DNA of 64,000 nucleotides from JARRKC01 sp963723965 (GTDB taxonomy: Bacteria; Acidobacteriota; UBA6911; RPQK01; JAPXNP01): contig CAVRSV010000014.1 of NCBI GenBank assembly GCA_963723965.1, positions 1-64,000 of the forward strand. The letters run 5' to 3'. Position numbers and translations under genes: made by a program. The notes beneath the pieces are model-generated. The model did no database searches. It was not told the origin of the DNA and worked only from the letters and a program-made list of their open reading frames with translations. Positions within the stretch are counted from its first letter, which is position 1; the number at the start of each line of letters is the position of its first letter. Positions 32,601 to 40,853 of the stretch are shown here, in pieces.

Positions 32601-33940
32601 GTCGCCTGTCTCGCGAGGAGGCGACCCGGGAGCTGGTTCGTTGCCGGATGGAATCGGACGGGCCCCTGACGGCTGCCGGGCTGGCGCGGCAGCTGTCCCT
32701 GCCCGGCGAACTGGTGCGCGGTGCCCTGGCTGCGCTGGAGGCGGAGGGCCAGATTCTGAGAGGACGATTCACCCCGGGTTGCGAGACCGTTGAGTGGTGC
32801 GACCGTCGCATCCTCGCCCGCATCCATCGGCTCACGCTGGGTCGGCTTCGGCGGGAGATCGAGCCGGTTTCGCCGGGCGACTTCATGCGCTTCCTCTTTC
32901 AGTGGCAGCACGTGCTGCCCAGGACGCGGCTGCACGGGGCGACCGGTCTCCGGCTGATCCTTCGTCAGCTCCAGGGTTTCGAGACGCCGGCTGCCGCCTG
33001 GGAGACCTTCATCCTGGCTCGCCGTGTCGCCGACTATCAGCCGGAGATGCTGGACAAGCTCTGTCTGTCGGGCCGCTTCGTGTGGGGGCGGCTCAGCCTT
33101 CCCGGCCGCGCCGACGAGGAGACGCCCCCGCGGAGTCTGCGCCCGACACGGGTGGCGCCGATCAGCTTTTTCGAGCGGCAGCAGGTCTCCGATTTCCTGG
33201 GTCTTCGTCGCGAAGGAGGAGATGCGGAGCTGCCGCCCCTGTCTCACCCGGCTCGTGATGTGCTGGAAGCTCTGGAACACTGGGGAGCGAGCTTCGTGGA
33301 GGACCTCGTCCGGGCCACCGGGCGCCTGCCCATGGAGGTGGAACTCGGGCTCTGGGAACTCGTCGCCCAGGGAGTGGTGACGGCGGATGCCTTCGACAAC
33401 CTGCGCAGCCTGATCGATCCCAAACGGCGCCTGGTGAGCCGGCACCGGCTTTCCCGGAAGAAGCGCCAACCCGTCCCGGCCATGAGCCGCTGGACCCTTC
33501 TGCGAGTTCCCGGGGCCTCGGAGACATCTGCTGTGGAGACGCTCGCCGCTCAGTTGCTGCGTCGCTGGGGAGTCGTCTTCAAGGCCCTGCTCCTGCGTGA
33601 GGGAGTGACGACGCCCTGGTGGGATCTGGTCCGTGTCTACCGCCGTCTGGAAGCCCGCGGCGAGATCCGGGGAGGCCGGTTCGTGGCCGGGTTTTCCGGC
33701 GAGCAGTTCGCCCTTCCGGAGGCCGTGGAGGCCCTGCGCCGGGTGCGCCGGGTGGAGGCCGTCGAAGAAGTCGTCACGATCTCGGCCGCCGATCCGCTCA
33801 ATCTGATCGGCATCGTCCTGCCGGGCGAGCGGGTCCGGCCCCACCCGGAGACCATCCTGACTTTCCGAAACGGACTGCCATGTGATGGCCAGATTCCGGG
33901 GCTCCAAGGGGCCAGTTTCCAGGGGTCTCGAAACCCCTGA
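29642..33940 (+). CDS. lhr: Lhr-type ATP-dependent DNA/RNA helicase
   Basis: 1432 residues, the full length of long bacterial Lhr. Start is GTG with AGGAG about 12 bases upstream. Superfamily 2 motifs appear in order: PTEPQRQGWPLIQQG (Q-type), APTGSGKT (I), VIVDEIHAL (II), LSATQRP (III), LVFVNTRRLAERL (IV), SLELGIDIGTVDLV (V) and LQRIGRSGH (VI). Then follow the Lhr winged-helix and beta-barrel core and the large C-terminal region with NPYAFLDDTPLEERRARAVYSRR. Lhr unwinds 3'-5' and is tied to DNA repair. The last about 25 residues look like read-in from the flanking repeat-rich DNA and end in a hairpin, so the true C-terminus may have been altered. Confidence 0.93.
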   Translation: MKRESTDAACLGAFHPAVASWFQERFGDPTEPQRQGWPLIQQGRNVLISAPTGSGKTLAAFLCAIDGLVKRGAAGALGERTDVLYISPLKALANDIRVNLLEPLRGIREEAAGQGVELPEIRPLVRSGDTPARERRRMIDRPPHILVTTPESFFILLTSESGRNMLRDVSSVIVDEIHALARDKRGSHLMLSLERLEALRCESETATALQRIGLSATQRPIEEIARFLVGSGRAAEVVDVGHQRPMDLAIEVPGEGLSSVASREIWEEVYDRLARQIGENRTTLVFVNTRRLAERLTHQLAARLGTDQVAAHHGSLARETRLAAEEQLKQGRLKAVVATASLELGIDIGTVDLVCQIGSTRSLSLALQRIGRSGHWKGAIPKGRLFPISREDLIECAALVWALRRGRLDVTRIPRAPLDVLAQQIVAAAASREWQEEELWKVLRRAAPYEELEKGDFEAVVAMLAEGFTGRQGRRRALLHRDRIHGRIRARRGARLAALTSGGAIPDNANFLVKADPDDLIVGDVDEDFAVESSQGDIFLLGNSSWRIRRVEAGVVRVEDAGGAPPTIPFWRGEAPGRSDELSAAVSELRETVIEKSNKALPWLIRECGLDRRGAEQVIAFVQSGHAALGCLPTQRRIVAERFFDESGGMQLVIHSPFGARINRAWGLALRKRFCRSFNFELQAAATENGLLLSLSDQHSFPLESVFSFLSPATATDILIQAVLDVPLFPTRWRWNASRALAILRFSQGRKVPPQLQRIRSDDLLASVFPESAACLENITGDRTVPDHPLVAETLRDCLTEAMDVEGWLGVLSRLQQGSIEGVAIDTREPSPFSHEILNANPYAFLDDTPLEERRARAVYSRRTLTGEELKQFGTLDPAAVRQAVEECAPSLETADEVHDALLSLGVMEAAELAGAEDLLQELVEQQRVFRIASPAEGGDDGAEADGLWLAAERAALIERVYPPGTLPPLPEGGSGPCLAGLWERDRRLSREEATRELVRCRMESDGPLTAAGLARQLSLPGELVRGALAALEAEGQILRGRFTPGCETVEWCDRRILARIHRLTLGRLRREIEPVSPGDFMRFLFQWQHVLPRTRLHGATGLRLILRQLQGFETPAAAWETFILARRVADYQPEMLDKLCLSGRFVWGRLSLPGRADEETPPRSLRPTRVAPISFFERQQVSDFLGLRREGGDAELPPLSHPARDVLEALEHWGASFVEDLVRATGRLPMEVELGLWELVAQGVVTADAFDNLRSLIDPKRRLVSRHRLSRKKRQPVPAMSRWTLLRVPGASETSAVETLAAQLLRRWGVVFKALLLREGVTTPWWDLVRVYRRLEARGEIRGGRFVAGFSGEQFALPEAVEALRRVRRVEAVEEVVTISAADPLNLIGIVLPGERVRPHPETILTFRNGLPCDGQIPGLQGASFQGSRNP
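33920..33939 (+). terminator. hairpin across lhr stop codon
   Basis: CAGGGGT (33920-33926) pairs with ACCCCTG (33933-33939), loop CTCGAA. The stem contains most of the TGA stop codon of lhr. Confidence 0.5.
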
Positions 33941-33955
33941 GTCGGAGAGCACCGG

Positions 33956-33987
<32 letters not shown>

Positions 33988-34194
33988 GGACACGAGCAGC
34001 GCCGGAGGCGCTTCCCGACCAACCCGCTGGAGACTGATCACCTTCCCAGCCGTCCCCTGGTGATGGAACTGTTCGTGGGGAACCTGACGCCCCGCGGGAT
34101 TGAGCCGGCTTGGACCGTCGAGCAGGTCGTCCAGTGTCGTTCGGCTCGCGGCGGGACACCCCAGAACCTCGTTGGACCTGGAACATGGAGCGAG

Positions 34195-34277
34195 GAACCC
34201 GTCCTTCCGCGCCCCGTCCTCCCGTGTCCCGCTCTCCCGCGTCCCGTCCTCCCGCGTCCCGTCCTCCCGTTCTCTCA
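34195..34277. repeat. C/T-rich imperfect tandem repeats
   Basis: Units like CGTCCTCCCGCGTCC recur with small changes (CCGTGTCCC, CCGCTCTCC). The region 33941-34383 otherwise has no recognisable gene; the open frame through it is the upstream extension of the ADP-ribosylglycohydrolase frame. Confidence 0.65.
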
Positions 34278-34383
34278 GTTCGATGCGACCAGCCTGGAAC
34301 CCGATACTGAGGACTGGAGTGCTTGCGCCCTCCCGCAAATCATGGTACCCACGAGGGACGGGCCACGACCAGGGAGGTTCCCA

Positions 34384-35997
34384 ATGAAGCGGGTGCTCAT
34401 GATAGTCGCTCTGCTTGGGCTGGTTTCCTGCGCGGGGAACAGCGATTCTCACATGCGGTCGCTCACTGCCGACCAGCTCCGGGACAAGATTGCGGGGGGA
34501 TGGGCCGGCAAGATGATCGGCGTCTCCTATGGCGCTCCGACCGAATTCAGGGCCATGGGGGAGACCTATGAGAAGGAATTGACCTGGTCACCGGAGCGCC
34601 TCGAAAACGCCATCCAGCAGGACGATCTGTATGTTCAGTTGAGCTTCATGATGGCCATGGACAAATACGGCATCGATGCCCCGGCGGAGAAGCTGGCGGA
34701 GTCCTTCGCCACCGCCGGATACCCCCTCTGGCATGCCAACGTCATGGCTCGCAAGAACTTCTTCGACGGCATCCTGCCTCCCCTGTCCGGCAATCCCCAG
34801 TTCAATCTGCATGCCGATGACATCGATTTCCAGATCGAAGCCGACTATATCGGCTTCATGTGTCCCGGAATGCCGCGGACCGCCGTGGAAATCGCCGATC
34901 GCGTGGGGCACATCATGAACTACGGGGACGGCGTCTACGGAGGCATGTTCGTCGATGCTCTCTATGCCGAGGCCTTCTTCTCCCTCGACATCCCGGCGGT
35001 CGTCAACCGCGCGCTCCTCTCCATACCCTCGCAGAGCGACTACGCCGCCTGTATCCGCGATGTTGTTGCGCTCCATGCTGCCTATCCGGACGACTGGCGG
35101 CGGGCCTGGCGAGAGCTCGAGGCCCGCTGGGGAGCAGTGGACATCTGCGGTGCGCTGGTTCCTTTCAACATCGACGCCAAGTTGAACGGGGCCTACATCG
35201 TTATGGGATTGCTCTACGGTGGCGGTGACTTCCAGAAGACCATGGAGGTGTCGATTCGCAGCGGGCAGGATTCCGACTGCAATCCCTCGAACGCCGCCGC
35301 CGTGCTGGGCGTGATGCGGGGTTTGAGCGGCATTCCGGAAGAGTGGAAGAAGGGCATCGCAGAGATCGCCGATTCGAAGTTCATCTTCACCGACTACACG
35401 TTCAAAAGTGCCGTCGACAACACCGTCCGCTACGCCCGCGAGTTGATCCGGCGAAACGGCGGTGAGGTAACGCAGGCAGGTGTCCGCGTCGCAGTCCAGG
35501 AGCCGCAGGCGCCGGCCTTCGAAGATGCCTTCCCGGACGTTGTCCCCGATTACCGGTCGAGCGTGTTCGAGCCTGATCGATGGCGTTTCGAGGGGAGCTG
35601 GCAGATTGGACGCGACCGTGATGCACGGGGAGCGGAATCCGATCCGCAGTCCTACTCTTCGTCTGTCCCCGGTTCGGCAGCCGAGTTCGTCTTCAACGGT
35701 ACGGGCGTGGTGATTCGGGGTAATTGGATGAAGGACGGCGGATTGGCGGATTTCTACCTCGACGGGCGGCTCGACCGGACGGTGAATACCTACTTCCACT
35801 GGGCCGGTCAGGAGAAACGGGACAACTTCCTCTGGCATGTCCTGCACCTCGATCCGGGTCCGCACACGGTGCGGGTGGTGGTATCCGGCGAGAAGAAGCC
35901 CGAATCGGAAGGGGCCCGGATCTACCTCACGGGGGCCACCGTTTTCAAGACCGGACTGAAACAGAACTGCCAGGTCGCGCTTTCGGTCGAGCGGTGA
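34384..35997 (+). CDS. ADP-ribosylglycohydrolase family lipoprotein with C-terminal domain
   Basis: 537 residues. GGGAGG six bases before the ATG and a lipobox (GLVSC) fix this start. The catalytic part is about 30-370: LRDKIAGGWAGKMIGVSYGAPTEF at the N-terminus, QQDDLYVQLSFMMAMDKYG and NLHADDIDFQIEAD as metal-binding Asp-rich segments, GQDSDCNPSNAAAVLGVMRG later. These are the conserved features of ADP-ribosylglycohydrolases (DraG-like). An all-beta C-terminal domain near 385-530 resembles carbohydrate-binding modules. The lipoprotein signal puts it in the periplasm or outer envelope, so a nucleoside-diphosphate-ribose-like substrate is inferred and not protein deADP-ribosylation. First gene of an operon with a permease and ribokinase. 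Confidence 0.83.
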   Translation: MKRVLMIVALLGLVSCAGNSDSHMRSLTADQLRDKIAGGWAGKMIGVSYGAPTEFRAMGETYEKELTWSPERLENAIQQDDLYVQLSFMMAMDKYGIDAPAEKLAESFATAGYPLWHANVMARKNFFDGILPPLSGNPQFNLHADDIDFQIEADYIGFMCPGMPRTAVEIADRVGHIMNYGDGVYGGMFVDALYAEAFFSLDIPAVVNRALLSIPSQSDYAACIRDVVALHAAYPDDWRRAWRELEARWGAVDICGALVPFNIDAKLNGAYIVMGLLYGGGDFQKTMEVSIRSGQDSDCNPSNAAAVLGVMRGLSGIPEEWKKGIAEIADSKFIFTDYTFKSAVDNTVRYARELIRRNGGEVTQAGVRVAVQEPQAPAFEDAFPDVVPDYRSSVFEPDRWRFEGSWQIGRDRDARGAESDPQSYSSSVPGSAAEFVFNGTGVVIRGNWMKDGGLADFYLDGRLDRTVNTYFHWAGQEKRDNFLWHVLHLDPGPHTVRVVVSGEKKPESEGARIYLTGATVFKTGLKQNCQVALSVER

Positions 35998-36046
35998 GAT
36001 CGGCGGCAGGCGAAGACCACCGGCCGAGTCAATCTGAGGGGGACAC

Positions 36047-37051
36047 ATGGTCATCGTTGAGAGCTATCCGGTCGCGGTCTTTCTGACCGTGATCACCATG
36101 TTGTGCTGGGGGTCCTGGGCGAACACTCAGAAGCTGGCCGCGAAGGAGTGGAGGTTCCAGCTCTTCTACTGGGACTATGCCTTCGGGGTGCTCATCCTTT
36201 CGCTGGGGTTTGCGCTGACGCTGGGCAGTTTCGGACCGGTCGGCCGGCCGTTTCTGGCCGATCTCGGACAGGCCGCCGGCGGCGCGCTGGCTTCGGCGTT
36301 CATCGGCGGAGTGATCTTCAATCTGGCCAACATCCTGCTCGTATCGGCGATCGACATCGCGGGCATGGCCGTCGCGTTTCCCGTCGGAATCGGACTCGCT
36401 CTGGTGATCGGCGTAATCACGAACCATCTCGCCACGCCGGTGGGAAACCCCTGGGTGTTGTTCGCCGGAGTGGCGGCCGTGGCCGTGGCCATCGTTCTGG
36501 ATGCCGTGGCCTACAGACGGCTTTCGACTGCCGAGAGAAGGACTCCCGTCACCGGTATCGTGCTGTCCATCGCAGGCGGTCTGCTGATGGGTTTCTTCTA
36601 CCGGTTCGTGGCGGCTTCGATGTCGACGGATTTCGCAAATCCCGCGGTGGGCACACTGACGCCCTACACGGCCGTCGTCGTCTTTGCTGTCGGTCTCGTG
36701 GCCTCCAACTTCCTCTGGAACACATGGTTGATGAGACGGCCCTTCACTGGAGGCCCGGTTCCGTATCGCGACTACTTCGTCAAAGGTGATGCCCGGCTCC
36801 ATCTGATCGGGATTCTGGGCGGCGTCATCTGGGGCATTGGTATGTCGCTCAGCATCATCGCCTCGGGAGCTGCCGGATTCGCGATCTCCTACGGATTGGG
36901 GCAGGGAGCCACCATGGTGGCTGCCGCCTGGGGGGTCTTCGTCTGGCGGGAGTTCGAGGACGCCCCGCCCGGAACGGGCCGGCTGCTGGCGCTGATGTTC
37001 GTCTTCTTCATCGCCGGGCTCGGATTGATCATCGCCGCCCGTCTCTTCTAG
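36047..37051 (+). CDS. GRP-family DMT permease (sugar/nucleoside transporter)
   Basis: 334 residues with about ten hydrophobic helices. It opens YPVAVFLTVITMLCWGSWANTQKL, the pattern of the glucose/ribose porter family within the drug/metabolite transporter superfamily; plant ureide permeases are distant relatives. Helix segments SAFIGGVIFNLANILLVSAIDIAG and GMSLSIIASGAAGFAISYGLGQGA follow. With ribokinase next to it, ribose or a ribose-containing compound is the likely cargo; this is context only. Confidence 0.78.
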   Translation: MVIVESYPVAVFLTVITMLCWGSWANTQKLAAKEWRFQLFYWDYAFGVLILSLGFALTLGSFGPVGRPFLADLGQAAGGALASAFIGGVIFNLANILLVSAIDIAGMAVAFPVGIGLALVIGVITNHLATPVGNPWVLFAGVAAVAVAIVLDAVAYRRLSTAERRTPVTGIVLSIAGGLLMGFFYRFVAASMSTDFANPAVGTLTPYTAVVVFAVGLVASNFLWNTWLMRRPFTGGPVPYRDYFVKGDARLHLIGILGGVIWGIGMSLSIIASGAAGFAISYGLGQGATMVAAAWGVFVWREFEDAPPGTGRLLALMFVFFIAGLGLIIAARLF

Positions 37052-37081
37052 GGGACGGTCGAAAGCAGGCAGGGAATGCGC

Positions 37082-37990
37082 ATGGACAAGCCCATCGTCG
37101 TCATCGGCAGCTCGAATACGGACATGATCGTGCAGGTCCCGCAGATCCCCCGCCCGGGAGAAACGGTCCTGGGGGGCGAGTTCTCCACCGCCTCCGGCGG
37201 AAAAGGGGCCAACCAGGCGGTCGGAGCGGCCCGTGCGGGCGGGAAGGTGGTCTTCCTCGCGCGTGTCGGTTCCGACATGTTCGGCGAGAAGGCCGTTGCG
37301 GGTTTCCGCCGGGTCGGCATCGACGTTTCCCGGATCGTCTCGGACCCGGAGGCGCCCTCGGGCGTGGCGCTGATCGTCGTCGACAGGGCCGGTGAGAACA
37401 GCATCGCCGTGGCGCCCGGCGCCAACGGACGGCTCGCACCCGCAGACATCGAGCGGGCCTCCCACGTCATCGCAGGCGCGGCTCTGGTCCTGATGCAGCT
37501 CGAGATCCCGCTGGAGACGGTGCGGGCGGCGGCACGCATCGCCCATGACGCCGGTGTCCCCGTGATTCTGAACCCGGCGCCCGCGCGGACGCTGGACAAA
37601 GAGTTGCTGAGCCTGATCGATGTCATCACGCCCAACGAGACGGAGGCGGAACTGCTGACGGGCGTGACGGTCTCCGATGACGATCAGGCCCGGAAAGCCG
37701 CGCTTCGACTCCACGCCGCGGGGGTTGGGACGGTCCTGATCACGCTCGGTGCACGGGGTGTCTTCGTTTCCTCGCCCGAGTTCACTGGAGTCGTGCCGGG
37801 ATTCGAAGTCCAGGTGGTCGATACGACGGCGGCCGGGGACGTCTTCAACGGTGTCCTGGCCGTGGGTCTTGCCGAGGGCAAGACACTCGAGGAATCGGCC
37901 CGGCTGGCCTGCGCCGCAGCCGCCCTCTCCGTGACGAAGCTTGGCGCCCAGCCCTCGGCGCCGACTCGAGAGGAAATCGACCGCATGTAG
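37082..37990 (+). CDS. rbsK: ribokinase
   Basis: 302 residues, PfkB family. N-terminal IVVIGSSNTDMIVQVPQIPRPGET with the substrate Asp-containing motif; GGKGANQAVGAARAG near 40; NPAPAR near 163; NETEAELLTG; and the C-terminal signature VDTTAAGDVFNGVLAVGLAEG with the catalytic Asp. AGGGA six bases before this ATG is better placed than for the ATG two codons upstream (37076). It should phosphorylate ribose to ribose 5-phosphate, completing the pathway from the glycohydrolase and permease encoded just before it; the gap to the permease gene is about 30 bases. Confidence 0.9.
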   Translation: MDKPIVVIGSSNTDMIVQVPQIPRPGETVLGGEFSTASGGKGANQAVGAARAGGKVVFLARVGSDMFGEKAVAGFRRVGIDVSRIVSDPEAPSGVALIVVDRAGENSIAVAPGANGRLAPADIERASHVIAGAALVLMQLEIPLETVRAAARIAHDAGVPVILNPAPARTLDKELLSLIDVITPNETEAELLTGVTVSDDDQARKAALRLHAAGVGTVLITLGARGVFVSSPEFTGVVPGFEVQVVDTTAAGDVFNGVLAVGLAEGKTLEESARLACAAAALSVTKLGAQPSAPTREEIDRM

Positions 37991-38038
37991 CGTCGAAAGG
38001 CTAAACCATTCCGGCGCGATTCCCGTCTTCAGGAAGGA

Positions 38039-38923
38039 ATGCTGATTCGGCTCATTCCGATCGTGCTGTGCCTCGGAGTCCCCCTGTGGGGGCAGGACCC
38101 GGCGCCCGACGCCACGCCCCCGTCCGACCTCGATGCGTTCATGCAGAAGGTGCTCGAACGCCGCGAAGCGAACTGGGCGACGCTCCAGGACTTCATCTTC
38201 CGAGAGAAGGAGGAACTCGAGCTTCGCGGCTTTGACATCGCGGCGGAAGAGAGCTTCCGCAAGGAATACGACTGGTACTACCGGGGCGGCGATCTGGTGC
38301 GCCGGCTCGTCCGCTCGGACGGCGTCAAGGTGGACGGGCCGGAGAAGCGCTGGGATCCCGAGCAGCGAAAGAAGAAGGAACCGCTGGCCCGGGAGAACTT
38401 CTTCGGGTTCAAGTTCGAGCCGGGCAACTACCTGTTGGCCGGCAGTGAAAAGTTGGAGGGCCGGGAAGTACTCGTCGTCGAGTACTACCCCAAGCACCTG
38501 TTCGACGATGACGAGGACGGGGACCACGCCGGCCGGGACGCAGCGCAAGGGAAGGAAGAGGAGGCCGAACGAGATTTTGAACAGGCTTTCCAGAAGACCT
38601 CCCTGGTGAAACTTTGGATTCTGCCGGACGAGCACCAGATCGTGAAGATGACCTTCGAGAACGTGGGGCTCGAGTTCCTCCCCTATCGCTGGCTGGTGCG
38701 GATCGACGACATCAATGCGACCCTGATCATGGACAAGCCCGTCGGCGACGTCTGGCTGCCGCGGGAAATGACTGCTTCGGGCAAGGTCTCGACGGCCGCC
38801 GCCTCACTGACCGTCATGTACGAACGGAAGTTCTTCGACTACAAGGAAGCCGACGTGAAGGTGCGCTTCCAGTTCGAGGGCGCCGCACCGGAGAAGCAGC
38901 CTGAGAAACCTCCCCGGCCCTGA
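38039..38923 (+). CDS. secreted LolA-like/outer-membrane lipoprotein-sorting-type protein
   Basis: 294 residues with a signal peptide ending VPLWGQ. Beta-strand-rich sequence with FIFREKEELELRGFDIAAEESF, EGREVLVVEYYPKHLFDD, and VKLWILPDEHQIVKMTFENVGL, a pattern seen in proteins related to LolA/LolB and outer-membrane sorting factors. AGGAAGGA directly precedes the ATG. It overlaps by spacing only one base with the next gene, a BamA-like barrel, so the two should be translated together and may act together at the outer membrane. The family link is by general pattern, so confidence is moderate. Confidence 0.6.
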   Translation: MLIRLIPIVLCLGVPLWGQDPAPDATPPSDLDAFMQKVLERREANWATLQDFIFREKEELELRGFDIAAEESFRKEYDWYYRGGDLVRRLVRSDGVKVDGPEKRWDPEQRKKKEPLARENFFGFKFEPGNYLLAGSEKLEGREVLVVEYYPKHLFDDDEDGDHAGRDAAQGKEEEAERDFEQAFQKTSLVKLWILPDEHQIVKMTFENVGLEFLPYRWLVRIDDINATLIMDKPVGDVWLPREMTASGKVSTAAASLTVMYERKFFDYKEADVKVRFQFEGAAPEKQPEKPPRP

Positions 38924-38924
38924 C

Positions 38925-40133
38925 ATGACAATGCGACGACTCCTCCAGATCGCGTGCGCCCTGTGCTGTCTCTCCGTCTGTCACGCCGCGGACGGCGTCA
39001 CCGGCATCCGGTGTCACGGGAATTACTCCGTTTCAGACGATGAACTCCTGCAGATTGCGGCCCTGAAGACGGGCATGTCGGTCTCCGACAAGGATCTCGA
39101 GGCTGCGCGGACACGATTGCTGCGCAGCGGCCACTTCGAGTCGGCCGAGATCCGGAAGCGCTACCGCTCCCTCACGCAGAGCGGCGACGTCTTCCTGGTC
39201 ATCGACGTCAAGGAGAAGGTTCCCCTCTCCAAGAAGATCCAGTTTTTCCCGATTCTGCAGTACACGGATGAGTACGGGTGGACCTACGGAGGGCGAACGA
39301 CCCTCGAAAACGCGCTGGGTGTTGGGGAGAGGATCTCCTTCCCCCTAACCTGGGGCGGCGTTCGGGAGGCGGCGTCCGAGTTCCAATTTCCGGTGCGGCT
39401 CGGTCTGGCGGATTACGCCGTGGGCGCCGCCCGGATCCACCGCCGGATCAACCCGGCCTTCGATCTCGCGGATCGGCGGGGTGAGTTGGACGCGGGTCTC
39501 GAAAAGCGGTTCGACCGCCTCCGTTACGGCCTGCGGGCCGGATGGTCCGACGTCGATTTTGGTTCCGTCACCAGTCGCTTCGCGTCCGTGGGTGGGGGGG
39601 CCGCCCTGGACACGCGCCGGAGTACGATTCTCCCGCGCAATGCCGTCTATGCCGGCTTCGACTGGACTTTCGTGGACTTCCGGGGAGCCAACGCACGGCC
39701 CGGCGTGAACCGGTTTCGCATCGATCTGCGCGGCTACAGGGCCTTCGTCGGTCGCTCGGTCCTGGCGGCGCAGGTTCTCCTCTTGCCGAGCACGGGGCCG
39801 CTGCCGGACTACCTCAAGCCCTTCATCGGCGGCGGGGCAACCCTGCGCGGCTACTCGGCCGGCCGCTTCGTGGGGGACAACGCCGCCCTCGCCTCGATCG
39901 AACTGCGCATTCCCCTGACGCCTCCCGGGACACTCTATCGGGGAGGACTGGATTTCTTCTTCGACACGGGAACGGCCTACAACCATGGCATTTCGCTGTG
40001 GGACAGCCGCTTCCACAACGGTGTCGGGGGAGGCTTCTGGCTCTTCGTCTTCGGTCTGGGCTGCAAGATCGACGTGGGATACGATCTCGACCACTCAGTG
40101 AAGGTCAACTTCGCGACAGGCTTTCGCTTTTAG
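38925..40133 (+). CDS. BamA/Omp85-like outer-membrane barrel with one POTRA domain
   Basis: 402 residues; signal peptide ending CHAAD. One POTRA-like domain (GIRCHGNYSVSDDELLQIAAL, LLRSGHFESAEIR) is followed by a beta-barrel of alternating strands to the C-terminus, with GGGATLRGYSAGRFVGDNAAL, the conserved RGY of Omp85 barrels, and a final strand ending VNFATGFRF, matching the C-terminal aromatic signal. The barrel is shorter than BamA and has one POTRA instead of five. It is likely an outer-membrane secretion or assembly channel of the small Omp85 type. The start is one base after the preceding stop. Confidence 0.83.
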   Translation: MTMRRLLQIACALCCLSVCHAADGVTGIRCHGNYSVSDDELLQIAALKTGMSVSDKDLEAARTRLLRSGHFESAEIRKRYRSLTQSGDVFLVIDVKEKVPLSKKIQFFPILQYTDEYGWTYGGRTTLENALGVGERISFPLTWGGVREAASEFQFPVRLGLADYAVGAARIHRRINPAFDLADRRGELDAGLEKRFDRLRYGLRAGWSDVDFGSVTSRFASVGGGAALDTRRSTILPRNAVYAGFDWTFVDFRGANARPGVNRFRIDLRGYRAFVGRSVLAAQVLLLPSTGPLPDYLKPFIGGGATLRGYSAGRFVGDNAALASIELRIPLTPPGTLYRGGLDFFFDTGTAYNHGISLWDSRFHNGVGGGFWLFVFGLGCKIDVGYDLDHSVKVNFATGFRF

Positions 40134-40156
40134 TCGAACTGATAGAATCATCCGAG

Positions 40157-40801
40157 ATGGAGCCTCCCCCGTTTCCAGTTCGCAAGGAACTCGACGGCTG
40201 GCTGCTGTTTTGGGCGCGACTCGACTGGGACGGGTCTCCGGGCGATTGGGAGAAGCGTCTGCGGCGGGTCGAGGCCGACATTCGAGCGAGACTGGGTCTG
40301 CAGGGGCTTTCCACGTTTCCTCCGGTCGCGGAGATGAGGAAGCTGTTCCGCGTTGCCGGGACCGATCCGACCCGGTACCGGCCCGCTTCGGAAGCGTTGT
40401 TGCGCCGGGTACTGAAAGGGGATTCCGTTCCCTCGATCCATCCCCTCGTCGATGTGAATAACTGTCTCTCCCTGCGCATTGCGTGCCCCTGTTGCGTGAT
40501 GGCGAGAGGCAGCTTTGCACCGCCGATCGTGCTTCGGACGGGCCTGTCCGGCGAAGCCTATGAATCTCTCAGGGGACTGTTCAATCTGGAAGGGAAACCG
40601 CTACTCGTGGACGCGAGCGGGCCGTTGGATACACCGATCACGGGAAACAAGCGGGTGAAGGTCGAACCCTGGACAACCGCTGCCTGGCTGGTGGCCTATC
40701 TCCCCGCGGGGGCCGTGAGCCTGCAAGAGGCCCATTCCGCCCTGACCGATCTCGCCGATCCGGCCTCGGGGATCCGTGCCACCGGGCTCGGCGGTTGTTA
40801 G
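40157..40801 (+). CDS. B3/4 domain protein (phenylalanyl-tRNA synthetase beta-like)
   Basis: 214 residues, starting at the ATG of MEPPPFPVRKELDGWLL; the long frame upstream belongs to the overlap with the barrel gene and is not used. Segments such as PASEALLRRVLKGDSVPSI, PLVDVNNCLSLRIACPCCVM and GPLDTPITGNKRVKVEPWTTAAWL match the B3/B4 fold. In free-standing proteins this domain is proposed to edit misacylated tRNA, as in the beta subunit of PheRS. No strong ribosome site is seen. It follows the barrel gene by 23 bases, an unexpected pairing. Confidence 0.7.
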   Translation: MEPPPFPVRKELDGWLLFWARLDWDGSPGDWEKRLRRVEADIRARLGLQGLSTFPPVAEMRKLFRVAGTDPTRYRPASEALLRRVLKGDSVPSIHPLVDVNNCLSLRIACPCCVMARGSFAPPIVLRTGLSGEAYESLRGLFNLEGKPLLVDASGPLDTPITGNKRVKVEPWTTAAWLVAYLPAGAVSLQEAHSALTDLADPASGIRATGLGGC

Positions 40802-40812
40802 GGCAATGGTGA

Positions 40813-40852
40813 GGCAGGGCGACCGGCCTGAAGGCCGGCGCCCGGTCTGCCC
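40813..40852. terminator. hairpin between converging genes
   Basis: CCGGCC-TGAA-GGCCGG (40823-40838) inside an outer GGCAG...CTGCC stem with an offset. It lies between the B3/4 gene and the SPW gene and could end both. Confidence 0.55.
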
Positions 40853-40853
40853 G

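Noticed and set aside
36029..38635. 868-codon open frame on - opposite permease, ribokinase and LolA-like genes
   Set aside because: All three + strand genes show conserved motifs and proper starts; the minus frame is D/G/R-rich without a domain.
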